Origin: a virus
Direction: 5' to 3' (one strand)
DNA length: 36,428 bases
IMG/VR virus record: IMGVR_UViG_3300005581_000045
Span: 1 to 36,428 of that record
A model generated the notes under the pieces. That model did not search any database. It saw nothing but the letters and a program-made list of their open reading frames with translations, and was not told where the DNA came from. Position 1 is the first letter of the stretch. Every line of letters begins with the position of its first letter. The translations under genes and the position numbers were made by a program. Below are positions 14,858-24,833 of the stretch, one piece after another.

Positions 14858-16906
14858 TTATACCAATGCTGCTATTCTTGTTTGGAAGTCAGCAAAGCTG
14901 GCGCTGGCTGCAACCACTGATTGTAATTCTGTGAGATTTATAACTCTACTGCCTTTTACAGTTAACCTTTCAGCTACAATGATATCGTTTTCAACAACAA
15001 CATCTGAATTGAATGTGGTCAGCACATCAACTGTTATGCTGCTAGAATCAGTGGTCGAAATTGTACTGTTAATAAACTCTAATGTTGATGTATAAAATAA
15101 TTCTTTGGTTGTGGTATTGTAAACAACAGGTCTAGCTGATAATGTAGTTGACCTAACAGGATCAACATAGAAGCCAGCTGTGGAACCGTTGAGTGCAACT
15201 CCACTGGCATTGATTACAATACTGCCTGCTGTTTGACCTGTCTCTCCAGCTTTGTAACCAATAGCAATAGCATTGGCTCCTTGATTGATTTCGCCTGCTT
15301 CGGCACCTAAAGCTATACCGCGGAGACCCTGACTATTATTTCCTGCACCAGCACCCACAGCCACTGCATCACCACTCTGTGAGGTAGCACCGGCACCTTC
15401 GCCAATAGCCACTGTGGAGCCACCTTGTGATATATTGCCAGCGTTAACACCAATAGCCACTGCACTCATACCTTGATTATTTTGACCAGCACTAAATCCT
15501 AATGCAATTGCACTATTACTTTGATTAGTTTGACCAGCATTTTGACCTAACGCAAGTTTTGGTTCAGCGGTTCTTAATGTTGTAGCTTCTATATTACCGT
15601 AGACTGTGGCAGTGTTGCCATCTATGATCTGGGTAGAACTATCTGTAAACACAGAGCCTATGAATATACCTCTTAGTGTGCCACTCACAGCATCTACCAT
15701 CACTGTGGAATCATCTGCGAACACTGAACCACGCAAATCAAACACTGGATTCACCGCGATAGTTAAAATATCTTCGTTAGCAATGTCTGATTTAGTAAGA
15801 GTAATTCCTAGACCATTGTTTATGAACAATACATCACTGGCAGCGTCGGCCAGTAATCTGTTTGCACTATCACCGTTGACTTCGATTTGAGTAAACGCAT
15901 TTACCGCAGGTGCCGAGTTTGTGATAGTGACATCACCTGTGGCTACATCTGTTGAAACAGTGATACCTACACCGGACGATATCGTGATCACTCCGGTATT
16001 GGTAACTCTGACGTTGTCACCGGTGCCAGCAGTGATGTTAATACCAGCACCTGTGGTTCTACCTGCGGGCAGTGCTGTGGTGCTCTGTAGGCTGCGGACA
16101 CCTGAGTTAGTTACTGTGGTCGTGCCGCTTGCTGTTGCCACACTTATGCCTGAGCCTGCTGCTACACTAAGTACACCTGTGTTTGAGATAGTGATTGAGT
16201 CTGCACCCGAGCTTACCAGCATGCTGACACCACTACCACTGATCAAGTTTAGGGTGTCACCGAATTCTGTTGCTACCACACTGTTACCAGCGTCAACTTC
16301 GATGATTTTGAAGAATGTCTTTTCTGGATCTATTATCAAGCTAGTGCCAATACCAGTTATAGGATCACCGCCAACAGTAGAATTGGCCGGAAGATTAATT
16401 GTCAGTCCAACCCCTTTGACCTGTGCTGCGCCCGCCCATAATCCGTTCAAGGGTTTTACCGCGGTATGCTCACTGCTGAACACAGCACCCCATTTGTGTG
16501 TGGTATCACCAAGATCACGTAAATTATCTGTGGTAGGACTCACATTGGTATCTAAACTGGTAAAGTCAATAGGCGTTAATCCGCTTCCGCCGCCTATGGT
16601 AGCGATTATAACATCAAAATTTTCATTGATCAGTGTAAACGCTTCATTCACGTCACTCCATAACAATGGAGGTGCTCCTACAGATATGTTGTTATTAAAT
16701 GCAGTGGCTGTGATCAAACTACTGCCATCTGAAACCACAGTCTGTGATAAATTCACAGTCCATGTGCTGCCTGATCCAGAAACGATAAAAGTACCTTGTA
16801 ATACTTCAGTACCATACAGAGCGTTTCCTACTGTGATCGTACCTGATACCAACGTAGTTACAGTAAGGGTAGTTCCTGTGATAGACCCTAAAAATGTTGC
16901 TGCCAT
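14858..16906 (-). CDS. Tail fibre with YadA-like head repeats
   Basis: A 682-residue protein. Residues 1-68 form a small repeat-type domain (FLGSITGTTLTVTTLVSGTI ... GNALYGTEVLQGTFIVSG), followed by a degenerate anchor (WSDVNEAFTLINENFDVI, about 83-100), long beta-rich stretches (SGSGVSMLVSSGADSITISN and similar), then seven or so 16-residue YadA-like repeats (about 447-567, AVAIGVNAGNISQGGS pattern) and the NASGVALNG...FYVDPVR and STISTTDSSSITVD modules. The C-terminus ends VVAASASFADFQTRIAALV with no catalytic or chaperone domain seen. AGGGAG lies before ATG 16906, which overlaps the giant gene stop (TAATG). Shares modules with the 12543-14846 gene in a different order. Confidence 0.83.
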   Translation of the reverse strand: MAATFLGSITGTTLTVTTLVSGTITVGNALYGTEVLQGTFIVSGSGSTWTVNLSQTVVSDGSSLITATAFNNNISVGAPPLLWSDVNEAFTLINENFDVIIATIGGGSGLTPIDFTSLDTNVSPTTDNLRDLGDTTHKWGAVFSSEHTAVKPLNGLWAGAAQVKGVGLTINLPANSTVGGDPITGIGTSLIIDPEKTFFKIIEVDAGNSVVATEFGDTLNLISGSGVSMLVSSGADSITISNTGVLSVAAGSGISVATASGTTTVTNSGVRSLQSTTALPAGRTTGAGINITAGTGDNVRVTNTGVITISSGVGITVSTDVATGDVTITNSAPAVNAFTQIEVNGDSANRLLADAASDVLFINNGLGITLTKSDIANEDILTIAVNPVFDLRGSVFADDSTVMVDAVSGTLRGIFIGSVFTDSSTQIIDGNTATVYGNIEATTLRTAEPKLALGQNAGQTNQSNSAIALGFSAGQNNQGMSAVAIGVNAGNISQGGSTVAIGEGAGATSQSGDAVAVGAGAGNNSQGLRGIALGAEAGEINQGANAIAIGYKAGETGQTAGSIVINASGVALNGSTAGFYVDPVRSTTLSARPVVYNTTTKELFYTSTLEFINSTISTTDSSSITVDVLTTFNSDVVVENDIIVAERLTVKGSRVINLTELQSVVAASASFADFQTRIAALV

Positions 16907-19900
16907 TATGTTCTCCCTACCGCTATTTCGACTAACCCAATATGATCTGAATCGTAGTTCTTGATGGCTTTGCCTACCACTGTACCTACTCGGATATCCC
17001 CGCTGGCAGCCACTGCCACACCTGCTATTCCTGAAGTCACTAATATGTCTCCTTTGCGTATTTTACCTACTACCTTGCATGGCACTCGTCCCTGCAGAGC
17101 AATTAAGTTTTTCAATCCCGGACAGGCTTCGTACATGGTGTAAGCAGCGGTGTTAGATACCACACCTGCTACCCTTGTATCATTTTTAACATTAGTGGTT
17201 GTGACTTCTTTGTCACCGCCAAACACCAATACTGTGCCTACTTCATATTGCTCGTCACCTTCATAGTTTTCTGCTAGGTCAGCTGCATAGGTGGCTTGGA
17301 ATCTACTGGATCCTGTCAGTGACCAATAACCTGTAACATTACCGAGATTAGTGGCACCACCGGTGGTCAGTGTACCATTGTTGCCAACGTTGACACCTAT
17401 ACAGGTCACTGTGCTGGTAGTGCTTATAACACCGTTAGAAGTTATAGCACCTACTGCAGTGATAGGAGCATTTGCACTGCCGTCTTTGTCCTTGAACTCA
17501 TGTGCATCATTCCTATAGGATATTTTGTTATTGCTGGCTGTTGCTGTGTCACTCTGTATGAATATTCCGCCTACTGTATTAAAACCATAGTACCTAATGT
17601 AGCCGCCAGACCCACTGGCCAGTGTGTCTATGGCAATGTTATTGTCAATTTTAAGGCTCTGAAGATCCACTGTCCTACCACCAAAATCTCCATTAGAATC
17701 TCTAGCAATCAGTTCACTAGCTCCCACTGCCGAAGACGATCCCGCACTAGAGTTAATGACACCATAATCAATGTCTGCAGTGTTGCTGCCAGCACTGGTT
17801 CGTTTGAGAAATCCCACGCTGGAATATTGATTTTTCTTAATGGCTCCACCTTCGTCTACTACTGTGGTAAAGGCCACTGCACTGGGGTTGGCACTGGATA
17901 CCGTTGAGTTTCCTACCAGTGTGTCTGGAGCCAGTTGAGCCAACTTGCTAATGGCGATCGCAGCACTAGCACTGACGTCCGCATTTACAATGCTGGTAGC
18001 TAGATTCAGTTTGGAATAGGCAATCGCAGCACTAGAGTTAATATCTGCGTCGACGATACTGTTGGCTAGATTTAATTTGCTATAAGCAATGGCCGCAGCA
18101 GCATTAACGTCTGTGTTGATAATTGCGCCTGCTACTATCTGTGCATCAACCTGATTCAGTGCAGAATCTACTCCTGGCGTAAGATTAAAGGTTATGTCGC
18201 CGATAACCGTGGTATTGATAGCGAAATCACCCGAGCCAGTGAATGCCAGAATATCTGCCGCCTTAGCATTTGTAACGGTAACATCTTGGAAATTATCAAA
18301 AGTCAAACTGCGTAGATTAACCACTTCCTGTGGATTTGTAGGATCCTGAAGGTCCGCAATCTTGTTGTTGGCCATGTTTATAGTGCCTTTCATAGCCAAG
18401 GTACCATTAAGAGCCAAGAAGCCGCCTGTCACTGAAGGAATTAATTGTCCGCTAGATACTGCCGATCCATCATGTTGCATGCCTAATCTACGTTCAATGT
18501 AGATACGTGCAGCATTTTCTGTAGGCACAGTGTCTGTGGCGTTGTCAGTGAATCCCGAATCAGTTGAGAATTCCGAAACGGGCACACCTCGTTTGAAACC
18601 AATACCATCCAAGTTACTCAGAGCGATGCTGGCAGCAAAGGTCACTGTGCCCGTGCCTTGATCAACTCTAAAATATGGACCTACAGAAAAATTGCCGAAT
18701 TGATCGGTAGTAACATAAAACACACGACCAACATCACGTTCTTCTGTTTCTGTATCTGGGTTAATGGAATTAACACTTGGGCCGTAGATTTCTTTAGGAT
18801 AGTTGGTATCAGCATAGGAACCCGTGCCTATTTCTAAAAGGTCATGACTGGTTACACGAGTTAGAGAAATACGTATAGTTAAACTGCCTATAGCACCATT
18901 GGTTCGTATAGGCACAGCACTTTTTGCACTGTAGCTAGAACCATAGGCAACGATGCTGTGCACCAACGGTTTGTTTAGATACACACGAGCAAAAATATCG
19001 TTAGTCACTGTCAGCGGATCGTACTGTGACACAATGTACTCTTCGCCTTTGAACATAAACTTAGAACCAGTGACTCTGCTGATACTTTGATCCGGTACAG
19101 CCACCACAGCGAATGTTGTATCGCCGGCTCTGCCCTGCACCCTGCTTACAGTATGAGTACCAGTCTGTGAACCAGCTGTAGCTATCCCACTTGCTGCTCC
19201 AGGTGATATTGCCAGGGTGAACGTATCAGGTGTTGGCGTAGATTGTACAAAATAGTTGATGTTTGCATTCAATCCGCCAGGCAATGTGCCTGTGGTTTTA
19301 AATCTAATAACATCGTCAACAGCAAAGCCGTGCGCAGTAGTAGTCACTACTCCAGGTGTAGCAATAGTTATTGTGGCATCCAGTTCCCCTCCAGCGACTG
19401 CTGTCATTGTGCCTGAAGCCGTGCTAAGAGTAACTGCGGCACCGCCTTGCGTGGCGCTGACAGTGATTTTAGAATCCGGAACCACACGACCTGCAGTAGC
19501 AGGAGTTGACGATATAGTTCCGCTTGATCCTGACGTATAGGTAAACGTAGTGGCATTGGTAACAGTGATAACCACTGCGTTGTCTGAATCTAATGCAGTA
19601 CTGGTTGTATTGATATCTACGGTCTGTCCAGAAGCCAATCCGTGATTCACTGATGTCACTATAGTAGCAGTAGTACCAGATCTCGCTACTGTAGCAATTG
19701 GAATGTTGGCACTAAATGGACTTGACAGAACGTAATATATAGTGCCGGCTGTGATACCACCGAATGTAGTACCTGAAAACACAACAGGCATGCCTGGCTT
19801 GACCTGATAACTGATGGTGCTGAGAGTAATTAAATTAGTGGTCACAGTGGTGTCTGTGGCAACTAAACTGTAGGTAGCTGCCACACCTGGTTGCCAAACA

Positions 19901-22900
19901 GTCAATTCAACATAGTCGTAGTTTTCTCTGAGATTGGTCTTGGTAAGTCCTTCGTGCTTGAGACTGAATGTTCCCGATCCAGCAGAGCTTGTGTTGATCG
20001 CCGTGCCGTTTTTGGTTAAACTTATTTTAAACTCAGTATCAGTCAAGCCATCTGGCAGCACATAATATTCTTGTTCAGTCACTATGCCTGTAGGCAGTGA
20101 TCCAGCTGCGCTGACCAAAAAGCTGATGGTGTAATTTTCTATCAGCTTGTGTGTTTTTACACCTTGTATGGTTAGACCAGTACCGTTAGTTAGTGCTTGA
20201 ACACTACCTCCGGGAGATGTGCTTACAGTGAACTGATTGTATTCTGGAACTGAGATTACATAATATGTAGTACCACTGATAAATCCATTGGCAGTGGACG
20301 TAGGTATAAATTTATCGCCTAGTTTCAGTTTGTGATTTTGTGCCGTGGTGCACAGGCTGCTGTCGGTGATATCAGTGATTGTCAGCAATACCTTGATCAC
20401 TGCAGGAGAAGCATTGGTTATACTCACTGGGTATGGACCGTTCTCATCTTCCACAGCCGTAAACAGTAGAACACGATAAACCAATTCTCCAGTTTCACGA
20501 AGTTTTAGGCCAGTTGATGGTCTAACAGCTACATTTTCAAGTCCGCCAGTTAGTATCAGTTGTCCATTGTTCCTCAGGGTCATTACTGTGTTATCGGGTA
20601 CGATCGCAGATAGTCCTTCACTTTCTGCGGCTCCTGTGCCTGTGGTTAGATTTAGACGTACCACTCCTGCGGGGAAGGCATCTTCCTGTGTAACGCTGGT
20701 AACCGGATATTTAAAAATTCCTATACTTCCGCCGTGATCGACTTCTAGTTCTGACCCTCCATTCGGAAGATAGTCATATGCATAAACATAGATAAACAAC
20801 CCCTCGAACGTATTAAGGTAGGCACCTCCATCGTTATAACATTTTACTTTCTGGGCGAAGTCTTCAAACACACTGGTAGGGGTTGGTACTTCTAGTGGAT
20901 CGAATCCTTCTGCCACCAGGGCATAATTACCATGAGCACTGGATCCACCTACTGATCTGATCTGCGCACCATTGAGACTGTAGTAACTGATGTGGCAGTA
21001 GTAGGTGAACATGCTCACAGCTTCTACCAAGCCACCATTAGTGGCACATATGCCGTAGCCTAGATCGTTGATCTGTGTGAAGTCATTACACAACAATGAT
21101 CTATTACCTGGCATCAGTATTTCATAGATTCGTTGGAAGCTGTGGACACCCGAACCAGCACTGGTAGTAGCCAGTTTGGTAATCGTTGATGTCTGAACCA
21201 CACGTCCAGCTGGTTTAGGAACTTCTCCTATAGTACCAGTGGTATTAGATACGTAGGTAAATGTTGTGGGATTAATCACAGTGATAACCTGTGCATTATC
21301 CCCATCTAGTACAGTAGCGGTATTATTAATATTAACTACAGATCCGCTGACTAATAGATGTGCAGTGGAACATACCACAGTGACTAAGGTGCCAATTCTT
21401 TCTACAGTAGCGATAGGAATTGTACTGCTAGGAGCAAACAACGACACTGTGATATTAAACGTGTTGTTGGTAATTCCATCCTCGACCACAAAATATTCCT
21501 GCCCAGCGACAATTCCGCCAGGCAGTGTGCCTGTGGTGCTAAACACTATAGTGGCGCCAGGTTGCAGTCTATGGTCTGCTCTGGTTATAACTGCCGGCGA
21601 AGCAAAACTAATGGTACAGGTCTGTGTGCCTGCTGCACGAGTAAATGGATTTGTGTCGTCTAATACAAGATTAGCAGTGGATCCAGCGGGATTATACACA
21701 AAGTCTCTAACATAATTGACACGGAATACAGAATCATCTACCAAGAAAGAACAGGGCAGTTGAGGAAATCTATCCAGTCCCGACACCCCCAGTGTCAGAA
21801 AATCACCACTAGTGGTATTATGGCGGAACTGTAGGTTGCCCGTGAAGCCATCCACAAACATACCACCTGCAAACACTTGGCGATCTTTGCTTCTTGAGAA
21901 TGAAGCACATTCTTGGAAGTATGGAGATTTAGCTGAGATCTGACCGGTAGGATCCAAAACAGCCATAAATCCGCCATGCCCTTGTGCAGTAATAGCCTGC
22001 CAGCGCACCGCATCGTTGGCCAAGAACACATCCATTTCTTCGTTGTTTTTGGGTTGATTCACGCTGCCAAATCCTGGACCGCTTTCATCTATGATATCAT
22101 TGATGGCAATTATCAAACTGGCCACAACATTATCTGACCCCACTTCTGCTACAAAGGCTTGATCTATGATCTGCGGGAATACAGTATTATAGACTGTGGT
22201 GATCACTGTGTTGTCGATGACACTCTGCATCAATTGGTTTAGTTTAATCAAAACTTCTTGATACTGATCCAGCTGAGCAGTGATAGCGACTAACGCACTG
22301 TCACTCTGATAGTATTTTAATGCAGCACTAACCGTACGATTATATGAGCCATACTTAAGGTCAAATACTATGGAATCGACCAGCAGTCCTATATCACGCT
22401 CACATAGTGCTGAATTGTATTCAAAATTGAACCAGATAGACCCCGCAATGGCTGTGGCAATATTGTTGTTGATCCAAGCTACAATTTCTTTTTGTAAGAA
22501 AGTTCTATTGAGATCTAGTAGTGCAGCAGCAGCATCGTAGTTGCCTGGATTATTGATAGGTGGATATACTGGATCTTCAGTGTCTGACAGATAATGGTAT
22601 GCATACAATTTGGTCGCAGTGGGCAACCCATCTATGACTCTGTCTCTGCGAAATTTTTGAAACGCCCACGGACTTGAACTGATACCTGGTCGTGGTCTAA
22701 ATATAACTCTTCGGAATTCATCTCCAACAATTGAACAGTTCTGTGGTACCTTTAACGGATAGTTTTCATAGTATTCACCGCTTTCAACTAGTATTGAAAT
22801 CTGTATGCTCTTACTGATGTCGCCATAACTGATTACTTCATCTATAACGAAGTTACCAAACTTGATGTCAACATCGAATATTTCATTGCCGTCGCTGTCT

Positions 22901-24450
22901 AGTGCCCCTGAATGTGTTAGTATCTGTGCCAATGCTCCTGAAGTTTCTCCTCTTAGGAAAAGGCCTTCACGGATATCTCTACCGCGTATGGCTTCGGGAG
23001 TGTTGGTTAATACATCGCCAGTGAAGTCAGTACGGAATCCGTCAGTGCGGATTCTGAATCTTGGAAGACTGACGTCTAATGTAGGTGTAGAAACAAATCC
23101 AGTTCCCTTGTCTGTGATAGTGATACTGGTAATAACTCCACTGGTAACCACAGCAGTACCAAATGCGCCTGATCCACTACCTCCTGTGACACGCACAGAC
23201 ACTAGACTATACCCTGTACCACCATTGGTGATGGCAACAGAAGCTACTTTGTAAGTGAGATTAAAAGTGGCGCCAACACCAATGGAACCAACACCTGGGG
23301 GTGCTGCAGATGTCGAGATAGTCGTGGTCACAGCCACAGAACCAGGTAATGTGGCTGCTACATATACTCCAGAAGATATTATTCTAAACGTGTTAATAGC
23401 ACCAGGTGTGCTCAAGGTAGTTAAAACTTGTATGGTGGCTATACTTGTACCGACGCCTCCGATAACGGATAATATGTCACCTGGATAATAGTTTGTGCCT
23501 ACACCATTAAGTTCGGCAGTATCTATGCTCATACTCAACACGCCGACAAATCCTGAACCTGAACCAGGTGCTACACCTATGCCATCTAAGGTACAGGTTC
23601 CTGCACCTCCGTTAAATGTCAGGATCTTTTTGTAAGGTCCAATTTCTGCAGGACCTTCTAGAACCAATTCTTCAGCACGTTTTAGCGCAGCTTCTAGTGT
23701 TCTGTATGCATAGGCCAACGCTCGTCCCTGCAGAGCTTTGGAAACACCGGGTCTATCATCAGCACCGCTGAGAGCCACATAGAGATTTACTGTGCTGCCA
23801 AACGCAGACGAATCCACATACTGTTTGGTGGCTGCGATCAATCCACCGTACAATAGGTCATCATCGGGTTCTGGACTGCGTGACAAAATAAGAGGCCCAC
23901 TCATGGTGCCGAACGATCCGTCCACTAGTCCTGTTTCGGTGTTAACAGTCTCTGTGCCTGCTCGAGATATCTTCGAATCTGTATAGGCTTTATTCACTAA
24001 TTCATGTTTATAGATAGGACTCAGTGGTGCTATATTAATACCAGCATCGAATATACGATATTGATTACCGCCCGACCGCATGGATAGATCACCGCCTAGC
24101 TGCGGTGAAGAATCAGCTACGATTTCTGAAAATTCACTGTTGATGATAATTTCATTGGGATTTGTAGTAAAGTCTATGCTGACTCCTGAGCCAGCTGCCA
24201 ACCTCTTAAAGGCCAATCCCGACTCAGTGTTATTGACTGTGAGTAATGGTGTTGATCCAGTCGCGGGATCATTCTGACCAACATATGCTTGGGGGGTGTC
24301 ATCTAGGCCGATAAAAGTGAGATTTTCACCTAGCCCTAGAGAACTGTAAAGTTCACGAAAGTTGTCGTTAACCTTGCGGAACGAATCTCTTATGCTATCA
24401 CCGGTGCCGTCATTGCCGATAGCACCAATATCAATTGTCTTTCTTGCCAT
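16906..24450 (-). CDS. Giant (2514-residue) modular tail fibre / adhesin with peptidase-G2-like C-terminus
   Basis: Start MARKTIDIGAIG at 24450 (AGGA 7 nt upstream) is preferred to a longer in-frame start at 24492. Order: anchor (NDGTGDSIRDSFRKVNDNF, about 10-33); pectate-lyase-like beta-helix start NLYVALSGADDRPG (about 222) interrupted by a Gly-rich block (about 262-480, e.g. NGGTGYSLVSVRVTGGSGSG) and resuming at VESGEYYENYPLKVPQNCSI (about 553); GTLPGGI..GQEYFVV repeats (about 975 and 1447-1750); FYVTTDQFGNFSVGPYFRVD (about 1910); three AAIAYSKLNL-type repeats (2113-2173); C-terminal 130 residues ADLAENYEGDEQYEVGTVLV then RVAGVVS, LQGRVPCKVVGKIRKGDILV, resembling the self-cleaving or capping peptidase-G2 type fibre ends. 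First gene of a 20-kb late operon. Confidence 0.88.
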   Translation of the reverse strand: MARKTIDIGAIGNDGTGDSIRDSFRKVNDNFRELYSSLGLGENLTFIGLDDTPQAYVGQNDPATGSTPLLTVNNTESGLAFKRLAAGSGVSIDFTTNPNEIIINSEFSEIVADSSPQLGGDLSMRSGGNQYRIFDAGINIAPLSPIYKHELVNKAYTDSKISRAGTETVNTETGLVDGSFGTMSGPLILSRSPEPDDDLLYGGLIAATKQYVDSSAFGSTVNLYVALSGADDRPGVSKALQGRALAYAYRTLEAALKRAEELVLEGPAEIGPYKKILTFNGGAGTCTLDGIGVAPGSGSGFVGVLSMSIDTAELNGVGTNYYPGDILSVIGGVGTSIATIQVLTTLSTPGAINTFRIISSGVYVAATLPGSVAVTTTISTSAAPPGVGSIGVGATFNLTYKVASVAITNGGTGYSLVSVRVTGGSGSGAFGTAVVTSGVITSITITDKGTGFVSTPTLDVSLPRFRIRTDGFRTDFTGDVLTNTPEAIRGRDIREGLFLRGETSGALAQILTHSGALDSDGNEIFDVDIKFGNFVIDEVISYGDISKSIQISILVESGEYYENYPLKVPQNCSIVGDEFRRVIFRPRPGISSSPWAFQKFRRDRVIDGLPTATKLYAYHYLSDTEDPVYPPINNPGNYDAAAALLDLNRTFLQKEIVAWINNNIATAIAGSIWFNFEYNSALCERDIGLLVDSIVFDLKYGSYNRTVSAALKYYQSDSALVAITAQLDQYQEVLIKLNQLMQSVIDNTVITTVYNTVFPQIIDQAFVAEVGSDNVVASLIIAINDIIDESGPGFGSVNQPKNNEEMDVFLANDAVRWQAITAQGHGGFMAVLDPTGQISAKSPYFQECASFSRSKDRQVFAGGMFVDGFTGNLQFRHNTTSGDFLTLGVSGLDRFPQLPCSFLVDDSVFRVNYVRDFVYNPAGSTANLVLDDTNPFTRAAGTQTCTISFASPAVITRADHRLQPGATIVFSTTGTLPGGIVAGQEYFVVEDGITNNTFNITVSLFAPSSTIPIATVERIGTLVTVVCSTAHLLVSGSVVNINNTATVLDGDNAQVITVINPTTFTYVSNTTGTIGEVPKPAGRVVQTSTITKLATTSAGSGVHSFQRIYEILMPGNRSLLCNDFTQINDLGYGICATNGGLVEAVSMFTYYCHISYYSLNGAQIRSVGGSSAHGNYALVAEGFDPLEVPTPTSVFEDFAQKVKCYNDGGAYLNTFEGLFIYVYAYDYLPNGGSELEVDHGGSIGIFKYPVTSVTQEDAFPAGVVRLNLTTGTGAAESEGLSAIVPDNTVMTLRNNGQLILTGGLENVAVRPSTGLKLRETGELVYRVLLFTAVEDENGPYPVSITNASPAVIKVLLTITDITDSSLCTTAQNHKLKLGDKFIPTSTANGFISGTTYYVISVPEYNQFTVSTSPGGSVQALTNGTGLTIQGVKTHKLIENYTISFLVSAAGSLPTGIVTEQEYYVLPDGLTDTEFKISLTKNGTAINTSSAGSGTFSLKHEGLTKTNLRENYDYVELTVWQPGVAATYSLVATDTTVTTNLITLSTISYQVKPGMPVVFSGTTFGGITAGTIYYVLSSPFSANIPIATVARSGTTATIVTSVNHGLASGQTVDINTTSTALDSDNAVVITVTNATTFTYTSGSSGTISSTPATAGRVVPDSKITVSATQGGAAVTLSTASGTMTAVAGGELDATITIATPGVVTTTAHGFAVDDVIRFKTTGTLPGGLNANINYFVQSTPTPDTFTLAISPGAASGIATAGSQTGTHTVSRVQGRAGDTTFAVVAVPDQSISRVTGSKFMFKGEEYIVSQYDPLTVTNDIFARVYLNKPLVHSIVAYGSSYSAKSAVPIRTNGAIGSLTIRISLTRVTSHDLLEIGTGSYADTNYPKEIYGPSVNSINPDTETEERDVGRVFYVTTDQFGNFSVGPYFRVDQGTGTVTFAASIALSNLDGIGFKRGVPVSEFSTDSGFTDNATDTVPTENAARIYIERRLGMQHDGSAVSSGQLIPSVTGGFLALNGTLAMKGTINMANNKIADLQDPTNPQEVVNLRSLTFDNFQDVTVTNAKAADILAFTGSGDFAINTTVIGDITFNLTPGVDSALNQVDAQIVAGAIINTDVNAAAAIAYSKLNLANSIVDADINSSAAIAYSKLNLATSIVNADVSASAAIAISKLAQLAPDTLVGNSTVSSANPSAVAFTTVVDEGGAIKKNQYSSVGFLKRTSAGSNTADIDYGVINSSAGSSSAVGASELIARDSNGDFGGRTVDLQSLKIDNNIAIDTLASGSGGYIRYYGFNTVGGIFIQSDTATASNNKISYRNDAHEFKDKDGSANAPITAVGAITSNGVISTTSTVTCIGVNVGNNGTLTTGGATNLGNVTGYWSLTGSSRFQATYAADLAENYEGDEQYEVGTVLVFGGDKEVTTTNVKNDTRVAGVVSNTAAYTMYEACPGLKNLIALQGRVPCKVVGKIRKGDILVTSGIAGVAVAASGDIRVGTVVGKAIKNYDSDHIGLVEIAVGRT

Positions 24451-24481
24451 AGTTTTTCCTAGGATTAGCAGTTGCTGAGTA

Positions 24482-24489
24482 TATTTATC
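24482..24489 (-). promoter_or_regulatory. T4-like late promoter of the fibre operon
   Basis: Minus-strand GATAAATA (in GGATAAATATAC) 32 nt before ATG 24450, no -35 box. It would drive all fibre genes down to the tail of the operon. The gap 24451-24518 separates divergent genes. Confidence 0.6.
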
Positions 24490-24518
24490 CAAAAATTTTA
24501 TAAGCCTAATGTAAATAC

Positions 24519-24809
24519 ATGATGTTCATCAAAACAGAAATCCAACAGAATCATTATGTTAGGCTCAGTAAACTAGGACATAGGCATGAGTATGTGAGAA
24601 ACAAAACCGCAGTGATTCTGAGATGCGACAGCTGTGATCGGGAATTTGCTCGAGATCTCAAACACATAGATAGGAAACGTCTCAGCAACAACTATTTCCA
24701 CTGTTGTGCTGACTGTGATGCTAAAAAATTTGCCCAGAGAATAGGAGTAGAACAGAAACAGATCTGGGATATGCCCGCGAGCATTACTCTGCCCGTAGGC
24801 AAGTACTAA
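24519..24809 (+). CDS. Small zinc-finger protein
   Basis: A 96-residue basic protein. C36-x2-C39 (RCDSCDREF) and HCCADC (Cys62, Cys63, Cys66) make a likely zinc ribbon, linked by KRLSNNYF (about 53-60), and followed by a helix and IWDMPASITLP. The CDxCxREF...RLSNNYFHxC..C pattern recalls small conserved proteins of marine T4-like phages, function unknown; DNA or RNA binding is plausible. Two tandem ATG codons (24519, 24522) are possible starts; no good ribosome site is seen and a GTAAATA motif lies only a few bases before, so the start is uncertain. Confidence 0.7.
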   Translation: MMFIKTEIQQNHYVRLSKLGHRHEYVRNKTAVILRCDSCDREFARDLKHIDRKRLSNNYFHCCADCDAKKFAQRIGVEQKQIWDMPASITLPVGKY

Positions 24810-24812
24810 ATA
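24805..24812 (+). promoter_or_regulatory. Possible late promoter of the dockerin-like gene
   Basis: ACTAAATA overlapping the stop of the zinc-finger gene, 22 nt before ATG 24834; CTAAATA is a known variant of the late core in cyanophages. Confidence 0.35.
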
Positions 24813-24833
24813 TTAGTCCAAGGAGAATTCAAA

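Noticed and set aside
13950-15570. Regular short repeats that could suggest a CRISPR-like array
   Set aside because: They are coding, vary in codons and give 16-residue YadA-like protein repeats; there is no constant repeat with unique spacers.
15921-16964. 347-residue open frame on the plus strand
   Set aside because: Antisense shadow of the Thr/Val/Ala-rich fibre gene; no ribosome site and low-complexity V/T/P composition. Same for many plus-strand frames between 7.7 and 24.5 kb.
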